8,329 bases of DNA from Geobacter sp. (GTDB lineage Bacteria > Desulfobacterota > Desulfuromonadia > Geobacterales > Geobacteraceae), in the NCBI GenBank assembly GCA_003490025.1, contig DNJC01000111.1, positions 1 through 8,329 on the forward strand, read 5' to 3'. Positions 1-6,434 of the stretch are shown piece after piece (positions within the stretch are counted from its first letter, which is position 1; each line of letters starts with the position of its first letter). The translations under genes and the position numbers were made by a program. A model generated the notes under the pieces. That model saw nothing but the letters and a program-made list of their open reading frames with translations. It was not told where the DNA came from and ran no database searches.

Positions 1-1
1 G

Positions 2-853
2 ACCCCGACCGTCGCTTGGCTTGCCTCGTATTTCATCGAGCGCGGCAGGCGGGTGGCGGTCCTTACCCGCGGCTACGGCGGGAGCGCCGAGGGGGAGATC
101 CGCCTCGTCTCGGACGGCCAAAACCTCCTGGTCGGCCCGGAGGAGGCGGGGGACGAGCCGTGCCTTCTGGCCCGGAAGGTGCCGGGGCTCATGGTGGTCA
201 TGGGCGCCGACCGCTACCAGGCCGGGCTCCTGGCCCTCAGGGAGCTGAACCCCGATATCTTCATCCTCGACGACGGTTTCCAGCACCTGAAGCTCAAGCG
301 CGACCTGAACCTGCTCCTGCTCGACTGCGAGCGCCCCTTCGGCAACGACCGGGTCCTCCCGGCAGGGTTCCTGCGCGAGCCCAAGAGCGCGCTACAAAGA
401 GCGGACGTCGTCCTCTTCACCCGCTGTGAACCGGAAAGCCGACCGCAGGTGCCGGGGCTCTCCAGGGACGTCTGCCGCTCGGCACACCGTCTCGCCGGCT
501 ACGTCACGCTCGACGGCGGGGAGCCGCGCCCCTTGGCCGAGCTGAAGGGGAAGCGCGGCATGGCTTTCGCGGGCATTGCCGACCCGGCCGCTTTCTTCGA
601 CGGGGTGGAAAGGGAAGGGGTGCCGCTGGTCGCCACACTCGCTTTTTCGGACCATATCTGCTATGGTGACGCCGAAATTGCGGCCATTTTGAGGCTAAAA
701 ACGGCCTCGCGCTCCGTTTTCGTCATCACCACGGAGAAGGACGCGGTGAAGCTGGCCCCGTTCCGGGAGCAGCTCGGGAGCGTCCAGGTCGCTGTGCTCG
801 ATATCGAAATGATGGATGCCGGAGCTCTCGAAGAGCTGCTGGACCGGCTGTGA
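2..853 (+). CDS. lpxK: Tetraacyldisaccharide 4'-kinase LpxK (5' end cut by window)
   Basis: LpxK phosphorylates the 4' position of the tetraacyl-disaccharide-1-phosphate lipid A precursor at the inner face of the cytoplasmic membrane, using ATP. The frame is open from position 2 to the TGA at 851-853, giving 283 visible residues; the family is usually about 320-360, so roughly 60 N-terminal residues, including the membrane-associated start and most of the P-loop, lie outside the window. The visible part begins TPTVAWLA, which fits the residues right after the Lys of the family P-loop GGTGKTP. Next comes LTRGYGG (about residues 21-27), the hallmark DDGFQH motif at 90-95, a DH pair at 217-218 (FSDHICYG) in the region holding the family's functional His, and TTEKDAVKL from 243. 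All are expected LpxK landmarks, with no frameshift. A GTG at 53 is internal, not the start. In other proteobacteria lpxK also neighbours a Trm112/YcaR-like gene, as here. Confidence 0.96.
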   Translation, partial: TPTVAWLASYFIERGRRVAVLTRGYGGSAEGEIRLVSDGQNLLVGPEEAGDEPCLLARKVPGLMVVMGADRYQAGLLALRELNPDIFILDDGFQHLKLKRDLNLLLLDCERPFGNDRVLPAGFLREPKSALQRADVVLFTRCEPESRPQVPGLSRDVCRSAHRLAGYVTLDGGEPRPLAELKGKRGMAFAGIADPAAFFDGVEREGVPLVATLAFSDHICYGDAEIAAILRLKTASRSVFVITTEKDAVKLAPFREQLGSVQVAVLDIEMMDAGALEELLDRL

Positions 854-864
854 GGTTTTAAAGG

Positions 865-1080
865 ATGCCCGTAACCGAGGATCTGCTGAACATCATCGCC
901 TGCCCCGCCTGCAAGGGGAGGCTGGAACCGGACCCGGGGGGGGGCGCGCTGATCTGCGCCGCCTGCTCGCTGCGGTTCCCGGTCCGCGACGGCATCCCGC
1001 TGCTGGTGGCGGACCAGGCGCAGCCGCTCGAGCCGCCTCCGGAATGCGTCCCTGTCGAAAAAGGGGCGAAGACACCTTGA
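865..1080 (+). CDS. Trm112/YcaR-like zinc-ribbon protein
   Basis: A 71-residue protein of the Trm112-like family (bacterial YcaR/UPF0434 type). Two CxxC knuckles, C13-P-A-C16 and C31-A-A-C34, should bind one zinc ion. The family pattern LLxIIACPxCKG followed by CxxCxLRFPVRDGIPLLL is clearly present at residues 7-47. Eukaryotic and archaeal Trm112 is a methyltransferase activator; the role of the short bacterial version is not settled, so no function is assigned. The start is supported by TGAGG at 851-855, overlapping the lpxK stop, nine bases before the ATG. Residues 48-71 form a Pro/charged tail beyond the zinc-ribbon core. The stop overlaps the proposed TTG start of the next gene (TTGA). 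A run of nine G (936-944) encodes Pro-Gly-Gly-Gly between the two CxxC pairs. In E. coli ycaR sits between lpxK and kdsB, so this neighbourhood is conserved. Confidence 0.93.
   Translation: MPVTEDLLNIIACPACKGRLEPDPGGGALICAACSLRFPVRDGIPLLVADQAQPLEPPPECVPVEKGAKTP
1061..1066 (+). promoter_or_regulatory. Ribosome binding site for the TTG start at 1077
   Basis: AAGGGG lies ten bases before TTG 1077, inside the end of the Trm112-like gene. It supports TTG 1077 over the in-frame ATG at 1044, which has only a GGA directly against it. Confidence 0.45.
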
Positions 1081-2165
1081 GCGCAGCCGCCGAAAACATC
1101 AAACGCCGCGGCAAAAGGATACTGGTGCTGCGCTACCGGTTCATCGGGGACACCATCCTCACCGTGCCGTTTCTGCGCAACCTGCGCCGCGCCGAGCCTG
1201 ACGCCTGGATAGCGTGGGTGGTTGCCCCCGGGTCGACCGACGTGGTGCGGGGCATCCCGTACGTGGACGAACTGATCTACTGGGACCCCGTCACCATCCA
1301 TGCCGACTGCCGCGCGACCCACCGGACCTTGTCCGCGAAGATAGCCTTTCTGCGGGAGCTGAGATCCAAGGGGTTCGACAAGGCCTACGTGCTGAAGCGT
1401 TCCTTTTCCAGCGCCGTCATGGCGTGGCTGAGCGGCGCACGCGAACGGGTCGGCTTCGACACGGAGGGGCGCGGTTTCCTGCTTACCAAAGGGGTCAAGT
1501 ACCGGCATGACCAGCACGAGGTAAACAACTTCCTGGATGTGCTGCGGGCAGACGGGGTGCCGGTGGCCGACGACCATCTGGAAGCGTGGCTTTCCGAGGA
1601 AGAAAAAGCGTTCGCCGCCGACTTCTTCGCCGCCAACGGCATTTCCGAAACGGACACCGTGGTGGGTATCCATCCCTTTGCCGCGAACCAGACCCGTGCC
1701 TGGCACGAGGACAACTACATCGAGGTGGCGCATGCACTGCAGCGCCGCTACGGCGTGAAGATAGTTATCTTTGGCGGGGCGAGGGACGTGGAACTCGGGA
1801 ACTATCTCAAGGACCGTATTGCTCCCGAACCAGTCCTCGCGGTCGCCAACACCACTTTGCGCCAGACTATGGCCATTTTGTCGCGCTTGAACCTGCTGCT
1901 TTGCAACGACAGCGGAATCATGCACCTGGCCGCGTCCCTCGGGACGCCGCTGGCCGCGCTCTTCGGGCCGCAGTCGCCGGTCAAGTTCGGGCCGTGGGGC
2001 AACGGATGTAAAGTGATCTACAGCAAATTTCCCTGCAGCCCCTGCCGGCAGAAGTTCTTCCAAGAATGCAAACCTTCCCCGCGCTCAAAACCTGAATGCA
2101 TGGAGGCCATATCGGTGGAAGATGTGCTTGAGACCATTGATAAATCCGGGGTGATGTCGAGGTAA
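1077..2165 (+). CDS. Glycosyltransferase family 9, heptosyltransferase II-like
   Basis: A GT-B fold glycosyltransferase of family 9 (the ADP-heptose:LPS heptosyltransferase family), 362 residues from the TTG at 1077. The N-terminal domain opens with ILVLRYRFIGDTILTVPFL; D25 in its GD pair matches the catalytic Asp of the family. The C-terminal nucleotide-sugar domain has HPFAANQTRAWH and CNDSGIMHLAASLGTP, a DSGxxH loop with D278 and H283, then FGPQSPVKFGPWG. The end carries four cysteines, CSPC...C...C (spacing CX2CX7CX9C), as in many WaaF-like proteins. No signal peptide or membrane segment is seen, as expected for a cytoplasmic enzyme at the inner membrane. An ATG at 1044 would add 11 residues and a 37-base overlap with the upstream gene; TTG 1077, with a TTGA overlap, has the better ribosome binding site. 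It probably adds a heptose or another core sugar, but donor and acceptor cannot be fixed from sequence, so I withhold the symbol waaF. Confidence 0.92.
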   Translation: MSAAAENIKRRGKRILVLRYRFIGDTILTVPFLRNLRRAEPDAWIAWVVAPGSTDVVRGIPYVDELIYWDPVTIHADCRATHRTLSAKIAFLRELRSKGFDKAYVLKRSFSSAVMAWLSGARERVGFDTEGRGFLLTKGVKYRHDQHEVNNFLDVLRADGVPVADDHLEAWLSEEEKAFAADFFAANGISETDTVVGIHPFAANQTRAWHEDNYIEVAHALQRRYGVKIVIFGGARDVELGNYLKDRIAPEPVLAVANTTLRQTMAILSRLNLLLCNDSGIMHLAASLGTPLAALFGPQSPVKFGPWGNGCKVIYSKFPCSPCRQKFFQECKPSPRSKPECMEAISVEDVLETIDKSGVMSR

Positions 2166-2230
2166 GGAGCCGACTGACGGGGTTTGCGGTATCTGGCTGG
2201 TCTGCTATGGAAAATTTATAGAGGGGGCGA

Positions 2231-3307
2231 ATGCGCATCGCGATGATCGACAACAGCCGCGGCTGGGGCGGAGCAGAACAGGTACTGCTGCTGGTCGCCT
2301 CGCAGCTCAAAGCGGGGGGGGATGATGTCACCGTCTTCCTGCGCGAGGGAGCGGCGACTGTCGAGCCTTTCCGGAAAGCCGGTCACACCGTCTGCTCGAT
2401 ACCGCGCAAGGGGCTCAATATGCTGGCGGGGATGGTCCAACTGGTGCGCCGCGTGAGGCGTGAGGGTTTCGACCTCATCCATGTGCACCGAAACCACGAC
2501 CTCCCGGTTGGCAAGATAGCGGCGATGGCCGCCGGGATACCGCTTTTGCTGACCCAGCACTGCCTGCTCGGGAGCACCTCCAACGCCATCATCACCCTGG
2601 CGGACCGGATCGTCGCGGTGTCGAGTTTCATCGGGGACGACATGGTGCAGCGCTTCCCGGCCCTGAAGGGGAAGGTGAACGTGATCCTCAACGGCATCGA
2701 CCTGACCCCCTTCAAGAACCCGGGGAGGGAATTCTGGGAAAAGGTCCCCGCCGTGGCCGGCGCGAGGCCGCTGCTGGGGGCAATAGGCTACTTCTACAAG
2801 AACCAGGAGGAGCTGATAGCCCTGATGCCGCGCATCCGCGAGAAGCTGCCGCAGGCGAAACTCCTCATCATCGGGCGCGACGAGGAGAAGCAGAAGTCGC
2901 TGGAAAAGGTGGCGCTGGAGCTTTCGGTCCACGAGGCGGTCCATTTCCCCGGCAATATTCCGCACGCCGAGATCGGCGACGCGATGGCGGATCTCGATTT
3001 CAACGTCAGCGCCTTCAGGCGCGAAGGGTGCGCCCTCAACGTCATCGAATCGCTGGCTGTGGGGACCCCCTTCGTGGGGTACCGCTCCGGCAGCTACCCC
3101 GAACTGGTGCTGGACGGGGAGACCGGTGCGCTGGCTGACACGCAGGAGGAGTTCGTCCGGCTCCTGGTCGAGCTGTACGGCGAGCCGCAGCGGCTTGCCG
3201 CCATGCGTGAAAGGGCCCGCGAGGACGCCTTCGAGCGCTTCGACGTGAGCCGGATGGTGCAGGGGTACCGCAACCACTACAGGCAGATGACCGGGTCAAA
3301 TTCCTGA
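2231..3307 (+). CDS. Glycosyltransferase family 4 (GT-B, retaining)
   Basis: A 358-residue GT-B glycosyltransferase. The N-terminal domain starts MRIAMIDNSRGWGGAEQV; GGAEQ at 13-17 is the typical family 4 acceptor-domain loop. The C-terminal Rossmann domain begins near residue 180 (LLGAIGYFYKNQEEL), includes LLIIGRDEE and ends with the donor-binding element REGCALNVIESLAVGTPF. There E265 and E273 form the canonical EX7E pair of retaining GT4 enzymes. The ATG has a strong ribosome binding site, GAGGGGG at 2221-2227. It follows a 65-base gap after the previous GT9 gene, one of the longer gaps in the GT run, with no convincing promoter. The stop lies just before the GT2 gene. A run of eight G at 2314-2321 encodes part of Ala28-Gly-Gly-Asp31. 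It is expected to extend the LPS core or a similar glycolipid from a nucleotide sugar; the sugar is unknown. Confidence 0.92.
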   Translation: MRIAMIDNSRGWGGAEQVLLLVASQLKAGGDDVTVFLREGAATVEPFRKAGHTVCSIPRKGLNMLAGMVQLVRRVRREGFDLIHVHRNHDLPVGKIAAMAAGIPLLLTQHCLLGSTSNAIITLADRIVAVSSFIGDDMVQRFPALKGKVNVILNGIDLTPFKNPGREFWEKVPAVAGARPLLGAIGYFYKNQEELIALMPRIREKLPQAKLLIIGRDEEKQKSLEKVALELSVHEAVHFPGNIPHAEIGDAMADLDFNVSAFRREGCALNVIESLAVGTPFVGYRSGSYPELVLDGETGALADTQEEFVRLLVELYGEPQRLAAMRERAREDAFERFDVSRMVQGYRNHYRQMTGSNS

Positions 3308-3311
3308 TGCC

Positions 3312-3319
3312 GGGGGGAG
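3312..3319 (+). promoter_or_regulatory. Ribosome binding site choosing GTG 3328
   Basis: GGGGGGAG lies eight bases upstream of GTG 3328. The in-frame ATG at 3307, which overlaps the previous stop as TGATG, has no comparable purine-rich site upstream and could only be used by re-initiation. Confidence 0.5.
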
Positions 3320-3327
3320 CGAAGAGG

Positions 3328-4266
3328 GTGCCAAGAGTCAGCGTCGTCATGTCCTGCTACAACAAGGGGAAGTACCTGCGGGAGAGCATCCCCACGGTGT
3401 TGAACCAATCCTTCTCCGATTTCGAGTTCGTCATCTTCGACAACAAATCGACGGACGACTCCGCCGCCATCATCGGCGAGTTCCAGGACCCGCGCATCAG
3501 GTTCTTCCAAAACAGCAGGAATCTCGGGCCGGTGGCGTCGCTTAACAACTGCATCGAGACGGCCTGCGGAGAATACCTGGTCTTTTTCCACGGTGACGAT
3601 CTATGGGAAGAAAGCTTCCTGGAAACAAACGTTCGGTACCTGGAGCGGTTCGATTCGATCAACGTCTGCCACTCCTACATGCACTCCATCGACGACGGCG
3701 GCGACCGGCGCCTTTGCCTGCCGGCGAAGCCAGGCACCCCGTATGAGGTCGCGGCGTGGCAGGATGCGCTGAAGAGGCTTTTCAAGTCGAACTTCGTCCA
3801 GACTCCGACGGTCGTCTACCGGCGCAAGGCCATGCCTTACTTCGACTTCCGGTACACATACGCAGGCGACTGGGACATGTACCTCCGTCTTGCCGCGGCC
3901 GGCAACGACTTCCTCTTCATCAACGAGGGGCTCATCTATTACCGGACCTCGACTGGGAGCGAAACGAGCATCGGCATGAGGGACGGGAATCTCATCGTCG
4001 AGTGCTACTTCGTGCTGCGCAGCTTTTTCAACGCGTACCCCGCCTACCGTGGCTGGCGGTCCCGGTGTTTTAAGAGGATGTCGGGCTCGATACTCAGAAG
4101 GACGCGCACGGTCGACAGCAGAGAGCAGGCCTTTTTTCTCATGCGCTGCTCGATCCTCTGTTTTCCGCTGCAGCTGTTCAGCCCGGTTTTTCACACCTAT
4201 CTGCTGCTCGGACTCCTTTTCGGCCCCGGCGGATTGCGGCTCCTGAAGCGTTCAGGAAAAAAATAA
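3328..4266 (+). CDS. Glycosyltransferase family 2 (GT-A)
   Basis: A 312-residue family 2 glycosyltransferase if started at GTG 3328; starting at ATG 3307 adds seven residues (319). The shorter form begins MPRVSVVMSCYNKGKYL, typical of family 2 proteins, and has the better ribosome binding site. The GT-A domain shows VSVVMSCYN, then DNKSTDDS, then HGDDLW, where D90-D91 are the metal- and nucleotide-binding DXD equivalent, and AGDWDMYLRLA, where D181/D183 lie in the region of the usual catalytic base. After the catalytic domain (to about residue 220) comes a basic stretch with many Arg, then a hydrophobic segment near the end (ILCFPLQLFSPVFHTYLLLG) that may contact the membrane or form one membrane segment. 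The final residues are basic (RSGKK). It probably adds one sugar to the core or to an outer-surface glycan; substrate unknown. It sits between two GT-B genes. Confidence 0.92.
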   Translation: MPRVSVVMSCYNKGKYLRESIPTVLNQSFSDFEFVIFDNKSTDDSAAIIGEFQDPRIRFFQNSRNLGPVASLNNCIETACGEYLVFFHGDDLWEESFLETNVRYLERFDSINVCHSYMHSIDDGGDRRLCLPAKPGTPYEVAAWQDALKRLFKSNFVQTPTVVYRRKAMPYFDFRYTYAGDWDMYLRLAAAGNDFLFINEGLIYYRTSTGSETSIGMRDGNLIVECYFVLRSFFNAYPAYRGWRSRCFKRMSGSILRRTRTVDSREQAFFLMRCSILCFPLQLFSPVFHTYLLLGLLFGPGGLRLLKRSGKK

Positions 4267-4339
4267 TTGCGTGCGTGTGACATCCCTCTCGCTTGCTCGA
4301 CGTTTTGACCGTCGGATGGCAGGGGATCAGGGAGCCACT

Positions 4340-4343
4340 AGGA
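4340..4343 (+). promoter_or_regulatory. Ribosome binding site choosing ATG 4349
   Basis: AGGA lies five bases before ATG 4349. The earlier in-frame starts GTG 4271 and ATG 4316 lack a good site, and the residues they would add (Arg/Ser-rich) do not look like part of a GT-B fold. Confidence 0.45.
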
Positions 4344-4348
4344 AATAT

Positions 4349-5431
4349 ATGGAACAGCTTCTCGTCATCGAGCCCAACCTCCGCACTCCCAGCGGCCACT
4401 ACTGCGATTTCGTCCGCGCGGTAGGGAGCCGCGCCGGCGAACAAAAGCTCGAGGTCTTCGCGCACCCGGACGCGGACCGGATGCTGGACGCCATGCGGGG
4501 GGTGACGGTCTGTCGGCGGGAGCCGCGCGTGGGGCGGCCGCTTGCGGAGTGGCGCACCATAGTAAGGGAGGTACGCGCCGGGAACCCGTTCCTCGTGCTG
4601 ACCGCGGACGCGCGCCATGCCTCTGCGGTGACCATGGCGGCCGCCTTTTCGGGATCGGACCCGACCAACGCGAGGCTCTTTTTTCATCGCCCCCCCACGA
4701 CGACCCGGGATCAGTACCTCTTTCCCCTGACCTGGGCCGCCCGTGAACACTCCCTCGCCGTCGCCTCGACGGAGCAGGTGGCGGCCTCTCTGCGCAGCCT
4801 GGGTTGGCGCCGCGTGGTCTGCGTCCCCTATCCCGCCGTGGGGCCTGAGGTCGCGCCCACGCCGGTCCCCTTCAGCCACCTCCTGATGGCGGGGGCGGCG
4901 CGTCTCAACAAGGGGCTCGACCTGGTCGCGGAGATGGCGGTCGCCTGGACCGCGGAAAAGCGGGAGCTGCCGCTCATGATCCAGGTGTCGAAGAAGCACG
5001 CCGGACGGCACGGCCACCGCGAGGCGGGGGTCGTCGAGGCGCTGCTCAATTCCGGCTACCTCGGACTGCGCGCCGACGACAAGGCGCCCGAGCGCTCCGA
5101 GTACCTCGCCCGCTTCCGCGGCGCGCTGGTCCTCGCCCCGTACGCGCGCGAGCAGTTCGCCAGCCAGGTGAGCGGGGTGGTCCTGGACGCCCTCCTGCAC
5201 GGCGCGCCGGTGATCACCACCAGGGGGACCTGGCCGGGCGCGCAGGTCGAGCGCTTCGACGCCGGCGTCACCATAGAGGAGCGGACCCCGGCCGCGCTTT
5301 CGGCGGCCATCGACAAGGTCCTCGCAGAGTGGGACGGCTATTCGGCCCGTGCCTGCAAGGCTGCCGGGGTGCTTGCCGAGGAGCACGACCCGCGCCACCT
5401 GCTGGAACTGCTCACGAGGGAGACGGCATGA
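4349..5431 (+). CDS. Divergent GT-B glycosyltransferase (GT4-like)
   Basis: A 360-residue protein starting MEQLLVIEPNLRTPSGHY. The first strand plus the Pro-Ser-Gly-His loop resembles the start of GT-B transferases. The middle (HRPPTTTRDQYLF) and the second-domain opening LLMAGAARLNKGLDLVAEMA support a two-domain GT-B fold, and LDALLHGAPVITT matches the end of the family 4 donor-binding element. Where retaining GT4 enzymes have EX7E, the aligned positions here are S272 and D280 (SQVSGVVLDALLHG), so the first Glu is missing and the second is Asp. This suggests either a different donor-binding mode or a different GT-B family. There is no signal peptide or clear membrane helix. It is preceded by an 82-base gap in which I see no promoter, and its stop overlaps the next gene by ATGA. 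Being inside the GT cluster it most likely acts on the same glycan, but its reaction is unknown. Confidence 0.85.
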   Translation: MEQLLVIEPNLRTPSGHYCDFVRAVGSRAGEQKLEVFAHPDADRMLDAMRGVTVCRREPRVGRPLAEWRTIVREVRAGNPFLVLTADARHASAVTMAAAFSGSDPTNARLFFHRPPTTTRDQYLFPLTWAAREHSLAVASTEQVAASLRSLGWRRVVCVPYPAVGPEVAPTPVPFSHLLMAGAARLNKGLDLVAEMAVAWTAEKRELPLMIQVSKKHAGRHGHREAGVVEALLNSGYLGLRADDKAPERSEYLARFRGALVLAPYAREQFASQVSGVVLDALLHGAPVITTRGTWPGAQVERFDAGVTIEERTPAALSAAIDKVLAEWDGYSARACKAAGVLAEEHDPRHLLELLTRETA

Positions 5432-6405
5432 GGGTCCTGCTGATAAAGCCCGGCGCCATCGGCGACCTGCTGCAGCTCTCCCCGGTGGTGCGGGCGATAA
5501 AAAGGAGCCGGCCGCAGGCGCGCATCACCATTTTGGTGGGGAACAGCGCCTCCGTCGACCTGTTTCGTTACAACCCCGCGGTGGACGAGGTGCTCGTTTA
5601 CGAGAAGAAGGGCGTCCACCGCTCCTGGAGCGCCTTCGGGAAGCTCTGGCGCGAGCTGAGGAAGCGGCGCTTCGACCTCGTGGTCAACTACCAGCGCTCC
5701 AACCTGAAGGGGTGGCTCCTCGCGGCAGCCTCCTTTCCCTGCCGGGTGCTGGTGTACCACAAGGAAAAGAGGCGGGTCATGCACGCGGTCGAGAACCATC
5801 TGAAGGCGGTTGCGCCGCTGGTGGGGGATCCCGGCACGCTCGACCAGCGCCTTGAACTCTACCTCGGGGGGGAGGACAAACGCTGGGCTGAAGAACTGCT
5901 GGCGCGGGAGTCGTTGAATGGTAAGATGCTCGTGGCCCTGAACCTCGGAGCGAGCCACCCGGTGAACCGGTGGCCCACCCGGCGCTTCGCCGAACTCTCG
6001 GACAAGCTGCAGGCTGCCGGGTTCGGGGTAGTGCTGGTCGGGGGCGGTTCGGACCGGGAACTCGCCGACGCGGTCCTGGCGGACTGCGCGGACCGGCCGC
6101 TCGACCTGGTCGGGCGCACCACGCTTTTGCAGCTCGGGGCGCTCCTTGAACGCTCTTCAGCCGTCGTCTCCGCCGACACCGGCCCGATGCACATGGCGAC
6201 GGCGGTCGGCACGCCGGTGGTGGCGCTCTTCGGCGCCGCCGACCCGGCGCGCACCGGCCCGGTAGGTGAGGGTCACCTGGTGCTGCAGGCGGCGGGGATC
6301 TCCTGCGTCCCCTGCCGCAGCCGCAGTTGCAGCAGCGAGAAGAAACTCGCCTGCATGGAGGCGATCTCGGCGGACGAGGTCCTGGCGGCGCTGAAAACGA
6401 TATGA
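5428..6405 (+). CDS. Glycosyltransferase family 9, heptosyltransferase-like
   Basis: A second GT9 protein, 325 residues. It starts MRVLLIKPGAIGDLLQLSPVV, with D13 of the GD motif matching the family's catalytic Asp. The C-terminal domain has NLGASHPVNRWPTRRFAEL, VGGGSDRELAD, DTGPMHMATAVGTPVVALFG (D250, H255), and a terminal four-cysteine motif CVPC....C.......C followed by MEAISADEVLAAL. The latter is nearly the same ending as in the GT9 protein encoded at 1077-2165 (MEAISVEDVLETI), so these two are probably paralogues of heptosyltransferase II type. The start is well supported by GAGGGAG at 5415-5421, six bases before the ATG, and by the ATGA overlap with the preceding gene, which implies coupled translation. 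The upstream extension of the same frame is only a shadow of the preceding gene. It probably transfers heptose or a related sugar from an ADP/NDP donor in the cytoplasm; exact position in the core unknown. Confidence 0.92.
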   Translation: MRVLLIKPGAIGDLLQLSPVVRAIKRSRPQARITILVGNSASVDLFRYNPAVDEVLVYEKKGVHRSWSAFGKLWRELRKRRFDLVVNYQRSNLKGWLLAAASFPCRVLVYHKEKRRVMHAVENHLKAVAPLVGDPGTLDQRLELYLGGEDKRWAEELLARESLNGKMLVALNLGASHPVNRWPTRRFAELSDKLQAAGFGVVLVGGGSDRELADAVLADCADRPLDLVGRTTLLQLGALLERSSAVVSADTGPMHMATAVGTPVVALFGAADPARTGPVGEGHLVLQAAGISCVPCRSRSCSSEKKLACMEAISADEVLAALKTI

Positions 6406-6423
6406 CCTCAACCTGTTTCTATT

Positions 6424-6427
6424 GGAG
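6424..6427 (+). promoter_or_regulatory. Ribosome binding site for the TTG start at 6435
   Basis: GGAG lies seven bases before TTG 6435. The protein from this codon begins exactly at the usual N-terminus of heptosyltransferase I (MRVLIVKMSALGD), so the TTG start is well supported. Confidence 0.55.
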
Positions 6428-6434
6428 TTAGGCT

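Noticed and set aside
858..2063. Long open frame on the - strand (401 codons)
   Set aside because: It lies opposite clear Trm112-like and GT9 genes; its residues are the His/Val/Arg/Pro-rich kind expected from the complement of GC-rich codons, and it has no recognisable domain.
2184..2211. TTGCGG, 16 bases, TATGGA before the GT4 gene as an internal promoter
   Set aside because: Both boxes match the consensus poorly; the 65-base gap is otherwise unremarkable and the neighbouring genes look like one unit.
4271..4348. Upstream in-frame extension of the divergent GT-B gene to GTG 4271
   Set aside because: The added 26 residues are unlike a GT start and lack a ribosome binding site; ATG 4349 begins exactly at the first strand of the fold.
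4178..5398. Long open frame on the - strand (406 codons)
   Set aside because: It is opposite the divergent GT-B gene, is Arg/Gly/His-rich, shows no domain, and the + strand frame has a coherent GT-B pattern and a ribosome binding site.
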